Below, piece by piece: positions 1 to 10,260 of a DNA stretch of 64,000 nt (position 1 is the first letter of the stretch; each line of letters starts with the position of its first letter). A model generated the notes under the pieces. It was not told where the DNA came from. It did no database searches and was given only the letters and a program-made list of their open reading frames with translations. Position numbers and translations under genes: made by a program. The stretch lies in the NCBI GenBank assembly GCA_022453515.1, contig JAJNNY010000047.1, positions 1 to 64,000 of the forward strand. The letters run 5' to 3'. The DNA comes from Astrocystis sublimbata (lineage: Eukaryota; Ascomycota; Sordariomycetes; Xylariales; Xylariaceae).

Positions 1-1499
1 ATCTACTAGTATCGGCTTAGGCTCTTTGATTAATAAACAAATACTAAGTACCTTTATAAATTTATATAAGTTCTTTCTAATAGACTCTTCAAGGCTAAAT
101 CTTTTCCTAGTATATCCTATTAAAGCTAGCCGGTGCTTTAATTTATTTAGGATTGCTTACCTATAACTAGGGTATCCCTAAAATAATATCGTGCCTAGAT
201 ATTTCTATAATATTAAGCTTAAGCCGTTTTTTATAACCCTGGATATTAAAAGGAAGTTCTATAGTTTCCTTTTTAATAATTTTTTAATTATATACTATAT
301 AACTACTATTAATAGTTGTAAGTAGGTAAAGGTTGTCTTTAAGTTTTTATTCTAGGTCAAACTTGTTAATAATTCTTAGTAAGATAAAGTTTACTTACGC
401 GCCTATGTCGATTATAGCTACTAATTTCTTTCTATTATATTGTAATTCTATTATGAGTTATGTAGATATTTTTATATTTATAGTATATAATAACTTTTCG
501 ATACTTTAAGTTAGTTATTATCGCTTTACAACTATTTTTCGTTGTTTTTTAATTATTATACTATATGTTATCGGTTTTTGCCCTTTGTGGCCTGGACCTT
601 TTCTACATAGTTCTATAGCTCTTCTTCGGACTATATTAGTTTTCTATCCAGTATTGCTATAACTAGTGGTTCGGAGTCCTGACTCCCTTGCACAGGTGTT
701 TTATATATAAGTTATTTCTATCAAGCCTTTTTGTTAGCTTTGTTCTTTTTTCTCCAGTTTCTTGCTTTCTTATATGCGTGGATTTTGTAGTGGTCGCTAG
801 TATACTCTTTTAACTTATCTCCCCCTAGAAAGTATTCTTTAGGCTATATAGGGTCTAATTCGAATAAACAAAATCCTCTGGGGTTATAATAAGTAACTAC
901 TAGTTATCCTATTTCGTTTTTTTAGTATAGTCTATCTATTAGTTTTTTATTAATCCGTTTTAGAAACCAGTTGTTTTAGATTTTTTTAACCATATGTTCG
1001 TTATATTAATATATTATATAGGATACCCAGGAGATTTTTTTATATTTTAGATTCTTTAGTACTAATATTTTTTCTCTATTTATTATAGTTCTATCGTATA
1101 AATAGTTCTGTGATATATATCCTACTATATATCGTAGTATCTCGAGAGTATTAGTTCCTATCCCTATAATTAGTAGGTAGTTTCCCGTTCGTTATACTTC
1201 CCAAAATCGATCCTATAATCTATACTTAAGTATTACTTCTAGAGTTATTAGTTCAGTTTCCCTAATTTCTCGTTCTTTTTATTTTTAATTAGTTATAAGG
1301 GTATCTCCCCGTCGTATAGATTTAACTACTAAGTGTTCAATTCTTTCGAACTTAGTCTAGTGTCTATACTAATTATATACGCAGCCCATGTCTTTAGGAC
1401 ATAACTCGCCTTCTAGCCAGTCCCTATTCTTGACTATTGGTGTACTGCTTATACGCATCATCGCGATTTGTTGTGTACCGTTTTCGGCTACCAATGCTT
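1..1499 (-). pseudogene. Degenerate pol fragment with retropepsin-like motif
   Basis: At about 415-385 the minus strand reads AIIDIGA, a stop codon, then VNFI, which matches the D-[ST]-G-A plus FI pattern of a retroviral-type aspartic protease with the Ser/Thr replaced. It lies downstream of gag as expected for pol. The rest is AT-rich with many stops and I cannot identify further domains. Reverse transcriptase would be beyond the window edge. Confidence 0.5.
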
Positions 1500-2400
1500 G
1501 TCTTCCCTCGGGTACTCTTCCGTTCTTTCATTCCTTTTGGGGTTTAGGGCATTTTTGTACATAATGTCCCATTTATTAGCAATTATAACATTTAACTTGC
1601 TTAAGGTCTTTTTCTACGGCGTTAACCTCTATTGGGCCTGGGTGTGTTCCTATAGCTATGGATTGGTTCCTTTGTGCCTTCTTGGTATTAGCTATGTATA
1701 TAGCTCCTTTCCTTCGTTTTTATATGCGTCTTTTGTATAGATAATTATCGATTTTAATTACCGATATAATATAGTTATATAGTTTTTTTAGTTATTCGAT
1801 TCGGAATAACTCGTTTTGGACTTCGTTTTTTAGTCCCTTATAGAACACGGATATTAGGTTATTATTATTATTCTAAGTTATGAGTGTAAGCATCTTTTTA
1901 AACTCGGTAGTATACTTGCTAGCTAACCCAGTCTATCGTAGGTCTAGTAGCCTTTGTTCTGCTCGTCTTTCAGCTTTTGGATCACTATATATGTCCGTAA
2001 GGGCTTTTTCGAATCCTTTCATATCGGCAAATGTTTTTTTAATGTTTTCTGACTAATCCTTTTCTTCGTTTTCGATAAATTCTTTTATCTTTGGCTCGAA
2101 CTATTCTAGTGTTTCTCTAGTAAGGAATCCTGCCATACAAAGGATCTTCTCTCTTTCCGAAGGAAAGTCCTTTCCGAAGTGCTGTATATAGGCCTTAGCC
2201 TGGGTTAAAAACCCTTTTAACTAGTCTTGTTTCCTGTTAAATATGGTTAATTGAGTTAGTTTATAACGCTTTAGCTTGGATATTGCAAATAGTTGGTTTT
2301 TGAACTATTTATTAGTTTTGTCTAATTGATTGATTTTTTTATACAACTAGTCGATAATTTTTAGGACTTATTCCTAAGTTATATTAAGTATTTAAGCTTA
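1500..2400 (-). pseudogene. Degenerate gag of the LTR element
   Basis: Minus-strand reading between about 2290 and 1740 gives a recognisable retrotransposon Gag region in a single frame (for example KAYIQHFGKDFPSE and KTFADMKGFEKAL), interrupted by several in-frame TAG codons. Further on, 1594-1561 encodes a nucleocapsid zinc knuckle C-x2-C-x4-H-x4-C in which all four metal ligands survive although two of the spacer codons are now TAA. The mixture of a well-kept frame with transition-type stops points to RIP and not to slow neutral decay. No function is possible. Confidence 0.7.
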
Positions 2401-2469
2401 CGTAGCTATTATGTCCTATTGCTTAGCTTACTTTGTAGCTTAACTAAATAAGACTATTTAAAATATAAC

Positions 2470-2963
2470 AACTGCTCTATCTGTAATACTAAGTATAAGG
2501 TAGAGTAGGGGTTTTAATAGGTATATATTCCTAAAGATAAGGGCTAAGCTTATAACAAAGGATTACTAAACAATATAAAATATTATTTACTAAGTCGCTA
2601 GGAGGTTACTCCTATTCTAAAAACTATTAGTATGTTTAGATTAAATAGTAAAGTAAAAAAAGACTAGATATATAGGAATACTATTAAAGCTATATAGTAT
2701 TTCTTTTTTTTATATCTTAGTATAGATTATAGGATATTCCTCCTATCCTTTGGTCCTAGATAGCTGGATCGTACAACTATCCTCTGATCTTAGATATCTG
2801 GATCGTTCTCCGATCCTCCTATCCATTACGTGACCTTTGTAGCGCCTTATTGTGGCGTGTGGCTTGTCTCCTAGTCTCGTCTTGCGTCACTAGCTTGGAA
2901 CATGGCTATCCCCTCTCGCGCTAGGTCTTTTCAACAGGTCGTGCGCCCTGTTGGTTCGTAACA
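2470..2963 (-). repeat. Probable 5' LTR of the gypsy-like relic
   Basis: On the minus strand the segment opens with TGTTACGAACCAACAGG, a start common in fungal gypsy LTRs, and comes just before the Gag-like region. About 2750-2963 keeps near-normal base composition, while the rest is AT-rich. The inner end (about 2470) is set only by a TGTTATA-like run and is uncertain. The partner LTR is outside the window, so the ends could not be confirmed by comparison. Confidence 0.45.
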
Positions 2964-3477
2964 CTATATTTCTCGATTATAAGCTTTATAAGCCTAAACT
3001 ACTTGTAATAACTTTCGGGGTTTTTGTTAAAGGCTCGCTAGTAATCGATTCGGCGGTTATAACGTGTTCAGAGGTCAGGTTGTTATTGTATAAAGGTTAA
3101 AGCCCAGTTAACGCTTACTTTGGATGTGTTGCATTTGTGTTAGAAAATATTAGCTATTTTTTAAATATAACGAAGCCGGGGTAGAAATGCTTGCGCGTCT
3201 AGCTCGAGTATACGCTTAGCAATTATTTCTTTTTCCGATATTATTAAATTTCGATATTTAATATTAGTAATATAGTAAAGCGCATTACTATTGATTTTTT
3301 GTTATAATGTATAAGCGTAGACGTTGTAGATTTAACCAAGCTTCTGTAAGGATAGTTTAGGGTTATGGTTTTTAGCTTGAAGCGTTAGCTATAGATCGGC
3401 TTCTTTAGATTATTAAACTATTGCGTTATTGTAAAAATATATATATATAAAGTTAGAAGTTAAAAAGTTAAGAAAAA

Positions 3478-3508
3478 GTGTAACACTTGCCCATGTGTAA
3501 CACTTGCC
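3478..3508. repeat. Short direct repeat, two 14-bp copies
   Basis: GTGTAACACTTGCC occurs twice, 17 bp apart, inside the AT-rich tail of the repeat region. No function is apparent. Confidence 0.7.
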
Positions 3509-3520
3509 TATAGATAATAT

Positions 3521-3618
3521 TATAGTATTTAAAGATAAGTAGTATATAAATAAAAAGTATAGTATTTAAAGATAAGTAGTATATAAATAAAAAGTATAGT
3601 ATTTAAAGATAAGTTAAA
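3521..3618. repeat. 37-bp tandem repeat, about 2.6 copies
   Basis: Two identical 37-bp units (3521-3557 and 3558-3594) and a partial third unit of AT-rich sequence beginning TATAGTATTTAAAGATAAG. This is a small minisatellite at the boundary between the RIP-affected repeat block and normal-composition DNA. Confidence 0.85.
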
Positions 3619-4503
3619 AAGTAAAGGTAATAGCTAAGGAGGGCTATAAGGGAGTTTATATATATATATTTAAAGGGTGAAAAGTGTACTAACCACCCTT
3701 ATTTTAATATAAATTACTATGACCGGTTGCTATTAAGCTATTGGAAGGCTATGGACGTTAATCAGCGCATTACAACATCATATAACTTGCTGGCGTTGTC
3801 AGACTGGTAAGCTTAGGTGATATTCTTAAACAACAATTCCCGTTAGACGGCTAAGCACTTTTCCTTGCACAAGTGACAATGTACCATCCCCAGTTACAAC
3901 CTGTGAATTATTGAATGGTCCACAATAAGCACTCACTCCGCCTTATTCCCTCGACCAGCTGAGCCAGGTCTAGGTAGAACAGACCAGTAAGGTAATTGCA
4001 TTAGGTAACTTTACTTTGTAAAGTGTCTTGAGCAACGAGGTTCAAGCTCTGGAAAGATGTGAAGTTTGACTGTTTAACTTGAATTTGAGGTTCAAGCTCA
4101 AATTGAGCTGGGGTGAGAAGATCTGAACGTCACGGAATGCTTTTCCAAAATCAGACTCTCTAATTTAATGCTTATCGGGCTTATCGCTTATTGCTTATCG
4201 CTCATTGCGTATAACAATATTGACCATATGCAACTACCGAGGTACTACCTAGGTAGCTAGCGCAATGGCCGTCCTGGATCTGCCCGGTTTAGGCACCTAC
4301 GTCGGTCGCCTCTTAGGTAAGCATCTCTCAACCTGTTAGGCTCAGATTCCATGCGCCTCTCTGGGCATCTCTCCAACACCATTCACGAATTGGTTAGAGT
4401 TACTCTTTGCGCCTGTACGAGGTCCAACAACCCCCACCTGTCAACCTCAATTGTCTTTGACTTATTGTTCGCTCTCCACACATACACTGCCCTTTAGACC
4501 ACC

Positions 4504-5530
4504 ATGGCCGACATCACATCGATCGAGGAGGATATCAAGCAGTTCCGGGAACAGGTACGTCACGCGACCGTACAATCGCTGCACAATGCTAACCGTTGTA
4601 CTCTCTCCAGCTCGATGTCGTGGAAGCCGGTCTCCGAGACGACCCCGGCAATGCAGAACTGCTCGATCTGAAGTCTGAGTTAGATGACGCGCTCTCGCTG
4701 CTGAACGAATCACTTGCTGAACTGAAGCCTACCAAGGCACCCCCCAAGTCGCAGGCCCCAGCTCCTCAGCCCTCGGCGCCCGCGCCGCCACCCGTCCAGG
4801 AGAAGTGGTCGCGCGAGAACCATCCCGCCTTCAAGAAGGCCCAGCCGCCCCCGCCCGAGGACAAGGAGCCCGACGCCGGTCCTGTCAACTACAATGTGAA
4901 CGACAACGTCATGGCCAAGTGGGTGTCGGGCGACAAGGGCTTCTACCCCGCCCGCATCACCTCCATCACCGGCTCGTCAACTGCCCCCATCTACGTCGTC
5001 AAGTTCAAGAGCTACGACAATACTGAACAGTTACGCTCCAAGGACATCCGCCCCATAGCCCAGAAGCGCAAGGCCGACGGCACCCCCATCAACGCTGCCG
5101 CACCATTCGCTGCTCCAGCCCCGTCGTTCTCATCTTCCTCTGCGAATCCAGGCGTCATATCGGCCGCAGCTAGCATAAACCCCGAGCTGGCGCAGAAGAG
5201 CAGGGACGAGGCTCTCGATAATGCCGGGGATGGCAAGCCGAAGGCCAAGAAGATAAAGGCCAAGAAGGAGCTCGAGGCGGGCAAGAACAAGTGGCAGGAG
5301 TTCAACAACAAGTCCAAGTTCGCCAAGACGAATAAGTCCAAGAAAGACAGCATGTTCCGAACGCCCGAGGGTGTTCACGGTAGAGGTTGGTGCCCTGATT
5401 TGCGATCATACGATGGATGCAATGCTGACTTTGTGTGTGCGCAGTTGGGTTTACAGGCTCGGGACAGGCTATGCGGAAAGATGTTTCGAGGACCCGCCAC
5501 ATCTACCAAGCCAACGAGGATTTGGACTAA
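4504..5530 (+). CDS. SPF30: Survival motor neuron-like splicing factor SPF30 (Tudor domain)
   Basis: Predicted 303-residue protein from exons 4504-4554, 4611-5385 and 5445-5530. Intron 1 has a perfect TGCTAAC branch site. The last join gives HGRVGFTGSGQAMRKD, the conserved tail of the SPF30/SMNDC1 family. Order of parts: an acidic helical N-terminus (1-60), a Pro/Ala-rich linker, a Tudor domain (about 113-170, with VNDNVMAKWVSGDKGFYPARI), a Lys-rich region and the conserved C-terminal motif. SPF30 is a nuclear protein that helps the U4/U6.U5 tri-snRNP join the spliceosome, and its Tudor domain binds dimethyl-arginine in Sm proteins. The start sits in a good context (ACCACCATGG). It is convergent with IND1. 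Confidence 0.92.
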
Positions 5531-6191
5531 TGCCACTTACAGTGTCGCGCGCGAAACCCTTTGAGTTAGATTTACGTATTTGAGGATTGGCGATAAAAGC
5601 GAACTTCTGCATGAGTTGATTGATTGATTGATGGATACCGGACGGTGTTGGTGTTGGCGAAGGGAACTGTTTTCAAATACCTAGGCTTTGTTTCCACTCT
5701 ATCCCTTACGTCCAATAGTCTGCATGCTAACGTGTGTTACGAGTGGGACGATTGCGTGCATCGTGCTGTGGCGATGCTTTGCGAAGCAAGCTCCCGAGCC
5801 GAGCTATAGATTTTCTCTAGCTCGAGAAAATCAAGAACCAAGTCATTTTCCTACCCAGTGTGCCTTATAATTCGTGATAGATCACATGCTAAGTGCTTGT
5901 TTGTCCACAGGGTCTTCGACGAGACGGCTGGTGCTAGGACACACACTACCTGTCCCTGCCACATATTGTAGGATTTGTTCTGTGATCGTAGCTGTACGTA
6001 GATCCGACATATTGCCATTCTGAGTAATAGCTACAGCCTCTAAGACTCTCTGCATATACACATACACCACGCTTTAAGATGTTTATACAAATCATAGTAG
6101 TAGTACAAACCATTGACCACCATGCTTCCATATAATGCAATCCAATGCACCTATCGCAGCCATCCCATCCGCAACCTACCTACCTACCTAC
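5531..6191. other. Intergenic region between convergent SPF30 and IND1
   Basis: Holds the 3' ends of both genes and no convincing reading frame. Short ORFs on both strands have no recognisable content. Confidence 0.7.
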
Positions 6192-6196
6192 CTACC
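6174..6196. repeat. (ACCT)n microsatellite over the IND1 stop codon
   Basis: Five to six ACCT units. Read on the minus strand they form TAGG repeats whose first TAG is the IND1 stop codon (6194-6192). Confidence 0.9.
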
Positions 6197-7733
6197 ACAG
6201 CCCAATCTTGGTCCCCACCTGCCGCGCAATATCCATAAACGCCTTCGCCCGCTCGCTTTCCGGCTCGGCCACGACCGTCGGCCTCCCCCTCTGCCCGTCG
6301 TCGCCGACGTTCTGGTGCAGCGGGATGTCGCCCAATAAGTCGATGGCGTGGTCGCGGCAGAGCGCCTCTACGCGATCGCGGGAGCCGAATACGGCGGTTT
6401 CGTGCGCGCAGTTCGGACAGTGGAATAGTGACATGTTCTGCACGAGACCGAGGAGGGGCACGGAGACTTTTTTGAACATGTTGATGCCTTTTATTGCGTC
6501 TTTTATGGCGAGGGTGTGGGGGGTTGTTACGATTATTGAGCCTGGGGGGTGTTAGTTTTTGTGTGTGTGTTGAGGTATATCGTATCTCTTCATATTCTTA
6601 GATCGATGGGTTGGGGATTGGTTGATTGATTGATCGTATAGACCCTCCTTCGGTGTGATGGGAAATTATAATATGAGATGAGATGATGTGATATAAGACA
6701 ATATGGTATGATATGATATGGTATGGAATATGAGAGTAGAGTAAAGTAGAGTAGAACAGAGTAGACTAGAGCAGAGCACGTACCGTCGAGAACTATCTGC
6801 TGCGTGACGCTGAGCTGGGTGTCGCCGGTGCCCGGCGGCAGGTCGAGCACGAGCACGTCGAGGCCACCCCACTCGACCTCGTGCAGCAGCTGCTGCAGCG
6901 CCTTCATGACCATCAGCCCGCGCCAGACCACGGGCGCGTCCTCGCCGACCAGGTAGCCCATCGACATGGTCTTGACGCCGTAGTTGGAGAGGGGGAGGAG
7001 TTGGTTATCTTTTTTTGGGGAGGCGGGTTTTGTTAGTATTGGTTTTAGTATTGGTATAAGATTTGGCGGTTGAGAATGAAGGTATGTGATCCAAGTGAGC
7101 GGAATTGAGTGTGATATTTCAAGACATGTGAAGGTGAAGGTGAACATGTGTAAGTATAATATTGAGTGTATGTCAATGTGGATGTGAAGAGCCACAACTC
7201 ACTACTCGACAACCGCGGCTCCCCCGACAGGTCGAACAGCGTCGGTATCGAGGGCCCGAAGATATCTGTGTCGAGAATGCCCGCGCGACAGCCCATGCGG
7301 GCGAAGGCGAGAGATAGGTTTGCTGTATTTGGAGAAAGATAAATGTCAGCATTGACTGTTTGTTTAAGATGTTTTGAACTGATTGGAGGTAGACTTGAAA
7401 CTGAGACTGAATTGAGCTAAACTCACCGGCTACCGTGCTCTTCCCCACGCCGCCCTTCGCAGACGATACGGCCACGACCTTGGCGACGTCTTTGATCTTC
7501 CGCCTCTCGGGGAGGCCGCGCTGCATGCGCGGGATGGAGCCCGTTCGGGGGAGGCCCTGGATTTTAAGGTCAGTGATAAGTGAAGTGGTTTTATTTGTGG
7601 CTTTCAATTACATATGATAGGGGGGTTTTGAAGAGTAATATGCTTGTGGTAATGGGTTTTCTCAACTGACCAGTGGGTTCTCATGTTGAAGTGAACGTAG
7701 AGTTTGGAAGAGGCGGGTTGGTGTTGGTCTCAT
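6192..7733 (-). CDS. IND1: Mitochondrial Fe-S assembly P-loop ATPase IND1 (NUBPL/Mrp family)
   Basis: Predicted 295 residues from five exons read downward: 7733-7671, 7556-7427, 7322-7203, 7008-6784 and 6541-6192. Residues 1-16 ([16 protein letters not shown]) are Arg-rich without acidic residues, like a mitochondrial presequence. Then come the deviant Walker A KGGVGKST (55-62), the [10 protein letters not shown] switch region, [11 protein letters not shown], and the cluster-binding pair C221-P-N-C224. Family knowledge: IND1/NUBPL carries a 4Fe-4S cluster and is needed to assemble respiratory complex I. Cytosolic NBP35/CFD1 are less likely because of the presequence and the MSMGYLV signature. 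The third intron (7202-7009) ends in AAG directly after a perfect TACTAAC branch point. It is divergent from BFR2. Confidence 0.92.
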
Positions 7734-8221
7734 GATGAGTTTGAGTCGTCCCTCATGGGGAGTTGTGTATAGAGTTTGGTTACACTCTGTCAAATGTGAT
7801 TGATCCAAGAATCAATTCATTTATATCTGAAGTCGATTAGCTTTTGAAGTTCATATATGGGTAGAGACTTACGAAATCAGGTACAACTTCAGTAAGTCGA
7901 AGTAGAATTTAGAGGTTGTTCTGGAGGCATCTCATATAAGTAATGCATTATGCAAAGGAGTGAGTGGTGAGAGCTCTTCTAAATCCCGGCTCATGTTTCC
8001 CCAAAAGATACTTTGGTACAAGGGGCCACCTGCAGACTGGACGCTAAAGTCGATCTGCCCCATTGCGCGTCCCACCTCGAAATTCCTGCCGCGATTGACC
8101 GCTAAAATTTTCCAGGCGCTCGCGCCCCACGTACATTGCCTGAAGCTTGAAGCTGCACTTAGAAGATTGTACTTACAAGACATTTACTCCCGGCCAACCT
8201 CGGTCGTTTCTCACTGCAAAA
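7734..8221. promoter_or_regulatory. Shared divergent promoter region of IND1 and BFR2
   Basis: 488 bases lie between the two start codons. No clear TATA box is visible. Both neighbours are housekeeping genes (mitochondrial Fe-S assembly and ribosome biogenesis), so a common growth-linked control is plausible but only inferred. Confidence 0.5.
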
Positions 8222-10260
8222 ATGGTCAAAAAACAGGGTCGCGCGCGCGAACTCGCCGATTTGATCGAGCGCCCTGTTAAAGGTAATAACATCATATGTG
8301 CACCCTTTGTTGAATGCCTTTGCTTACACCGCGTTTCCGTCAGACTATGATCCCGAAGCAGACCAGGTCCCCGACGATAGCGACGATGCCAGCGATAGCG
8401 GCAGTGACGACGACGGCAGCGACGCAGAAGTTGCGGGAACCGAACACTACGAGGCCGTCGGGTACGAATATCCTTTTTCTCTTTTACCACGAGGGTACAT
8501 TCCGTTAAAATCAAGCGCTAACTGCAACTGTCGCGCAGCAAGAGCAAACTACGTCGCAACGAGCCCGTGGTCCTAGGGCCGCAGTACAGAGGCGCCCGCG
8601 TGTCGCGCGAGGACCTGGAAGCTGAGGATGATGACGAGGACGAGGACGAGGAAGACGAAGAGGACAGCGAAGACAACGACGGCTCCTCGTCCAACTACGA
8701 AGACGCTGTTGAGGAATTCGATGACCCCGACGCCGCAGACCTCGTGGCCGATCAGAAGGGCCACGAGGACGACGAGATTGATAGCGACGATATCGTTGGC
8801 GGCGATGACCGATTTGCGGAGCTGGTCCTGAGGGGAAAGAAGAAGAGCAGGCATGCGAAACGAGCTACTGCTGCTGATTTTATGGGGTCGGATAGCGAAG
8901 AAGAGGAGGGCATTGATGATGAGGATCTGATGGACGACTCTGATGATGTTGACGATGAGGAAGATCTTTCCGACGATGCCTCGGAAACAGGAGGCTTGAT
9001 CGATGACGAGGCCGAGGAGTCCGACGACGGCGAGTCTGGCTTCGACGATGAAGACGATCTGTCGGAAGGAGATAGCGAGGAGGATGAAGAAGATGACGAC
9101 GAAGATGACGACGACGAGGATGAGGAGACTGGAAGCCGTCGTAAACCCAAGCAATCCAGCTCTGCCTTAGCGGCATCAGTCAAAGAAATGATGGGCGAGC
9201 AGGGTGTCGTCAAGTCGTTGCTAAAGACGGTAGACGCCGATGTGCAGAAGGGGAAAGCTGTCCAGCGTCAACGGAAGGGCTTCGATGCCCTTCTCAATGT
9301 CCGCATACGTCTCCAGAAGTCAATCGTCGCCACCAACTCCATCAAATACGCTGAGCAAGACGAGGATCCAGCGGTGGCCGAACCCTACGAAGCTGCAGAG
9401 AGGTCCGCCCTACAACTCTGGAACGCCCTCGACGAGTTCCGCACGAATATACACAAGGGCAAGAAGCGGAAACATGTCGAGACAGATGATGACTTGACAA
9501 CGACGCTATGGAACAGGATGCAGCTTCATGAGAGGCATCAGGCTGCGCGAAGAAAACAAGTTCTCGAGAAGGTGAGTCTTGGTGTATTATTTTCTATTCG
9601 CTACATTGTTACTAATGTTACTGTTCGCAGTGGTCTCGCGACGCCAAGAAGACGAGCATAACCGCCAGCTCGGCCAACAAGTTCACGAGGAATTCCGAAA
9701 AACCAATTACTGCGATGATAAACGACGAACTGGAGGCTCCCGAACGACTCATCAAGCGGACACGGACGCCTCGCTCGTGCGCGCCGTACCAGGTAGCGCA
9801 AAAGGTCAACGAAGACCAGTCCATCTACGACGACGCCGACTTCTACCAACTCCTGTTAAAAGAACTGGTCGACCAACGATCGGGCGACGGCTCCGGGGCT
9901 GGGCTGCAAGCGGCGACTGTCCGCTACGCAGCCGTGAAAGAGGCCAAGGCCAAGCGCCATGTCGATACGAAAGCCAGCAAAGGCCGCAAGATGCGGTTTG
10001 CGCCTATTCCTGTAAGTAGATACTTACCTTACTACTTACTCTCCTTCAAAGACATGGTGATTTGATGGCTGACGAATGAACAGAAACTGCAGAATTTCAT
10101 GGCGCCGGAGGATAGGCGAGGCTGGGAACAGAGCGCCATCGACAGGTTCTTCGGGACGCTGTTTGGTCAGAAGATGGTTCTTGATGAGGAGTCTTCTGAT
10201 GAGGAGATGGGTGGTGTTGGGGTTGGGGATGAGGGCACGCAGGGGCTGCGATTGTTTTGA
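8222..10260 (+). CDS. BFR2: Ribosome biogenesis protein BFR2 (AATF/Che-1 family)
   Basis: Predicted 589 residues from exons 8222-8282, 8344-8461, 8539-9571, 9631-10011 and 10084-10260. The second join gives VGKSKLRRNEPVVLGPQYRGARVSREDL, so the protein is continuous across it. A long Asp/Glu-rich region fills roughly residues 22-255. The AATF domain follows (SVKEMMGEQGVVKSLLKTV, then QRQRKGFDALLNVRIRLQK), and the C-terminal TRAUB domain ends in FMAPEDRRGWEQSAIDRFFG. Yeast Bfr2 is an essential nucleolar component of the small-subunit processome, acting with Enp2 and Lcp5. Intron 3 has a TACTAAT branch site. Long minus-strand ORFs over the acidic stretch are codon-composition shadows. Confidence 0.92.

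Larger units (their letters stand above)
1..2963 (-). mobile_element. RIP-degraded Ty3/gypsy-type LTR retrotransposon (relic, cut by window start)
   Basis: Very AT-rich stretch full of TA dinucleotides. Read on the minus strand it gives, in order, an LTR-like end that starts TGTTACGAACC (near 2963), a Gag-like region (about 2400-1500), a CCHC zinc knuckle (about 1594-1561) and a retropepsin-like motif (about 415-385). This is the order of a Ty3/gypsy element. Every coding part is broken by TAG/TAA codons at places where CAG, CAA or TGG would be expected, which is the pattern left by repeat-induced point mutation. Reverse transcriptase, integrase and the other LTR must lie before base 1, so the whole element cannot be judged. 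It is certainly non-functional here. Confidence 0.8.
2964..4503. other. Repeat-derived AT-rich DNA grading into the SPF30 promoter
   Basis: Up to about 3710 the DNA is AT-rich with short repeats and no reading frame. From about 3720 composition becomes normal. 4245-4256 is a perfect palindrome CTACCTAGGTAG. The last 60 bases before the SPF30 start are pyrimidine-rich, like a fungal 5' leader. No gene is seen. Confidence 0.7.

Noticed and set aside
8573..9213. Minus-strand ORFs of 153-193 codons over the BFR2 gene
   Set aside because: They mirror GAC/GAG-rich codons of the acidic region and consist of Ser, Val and Leu runs. The plus-strand BFR2 model explains the region fully.
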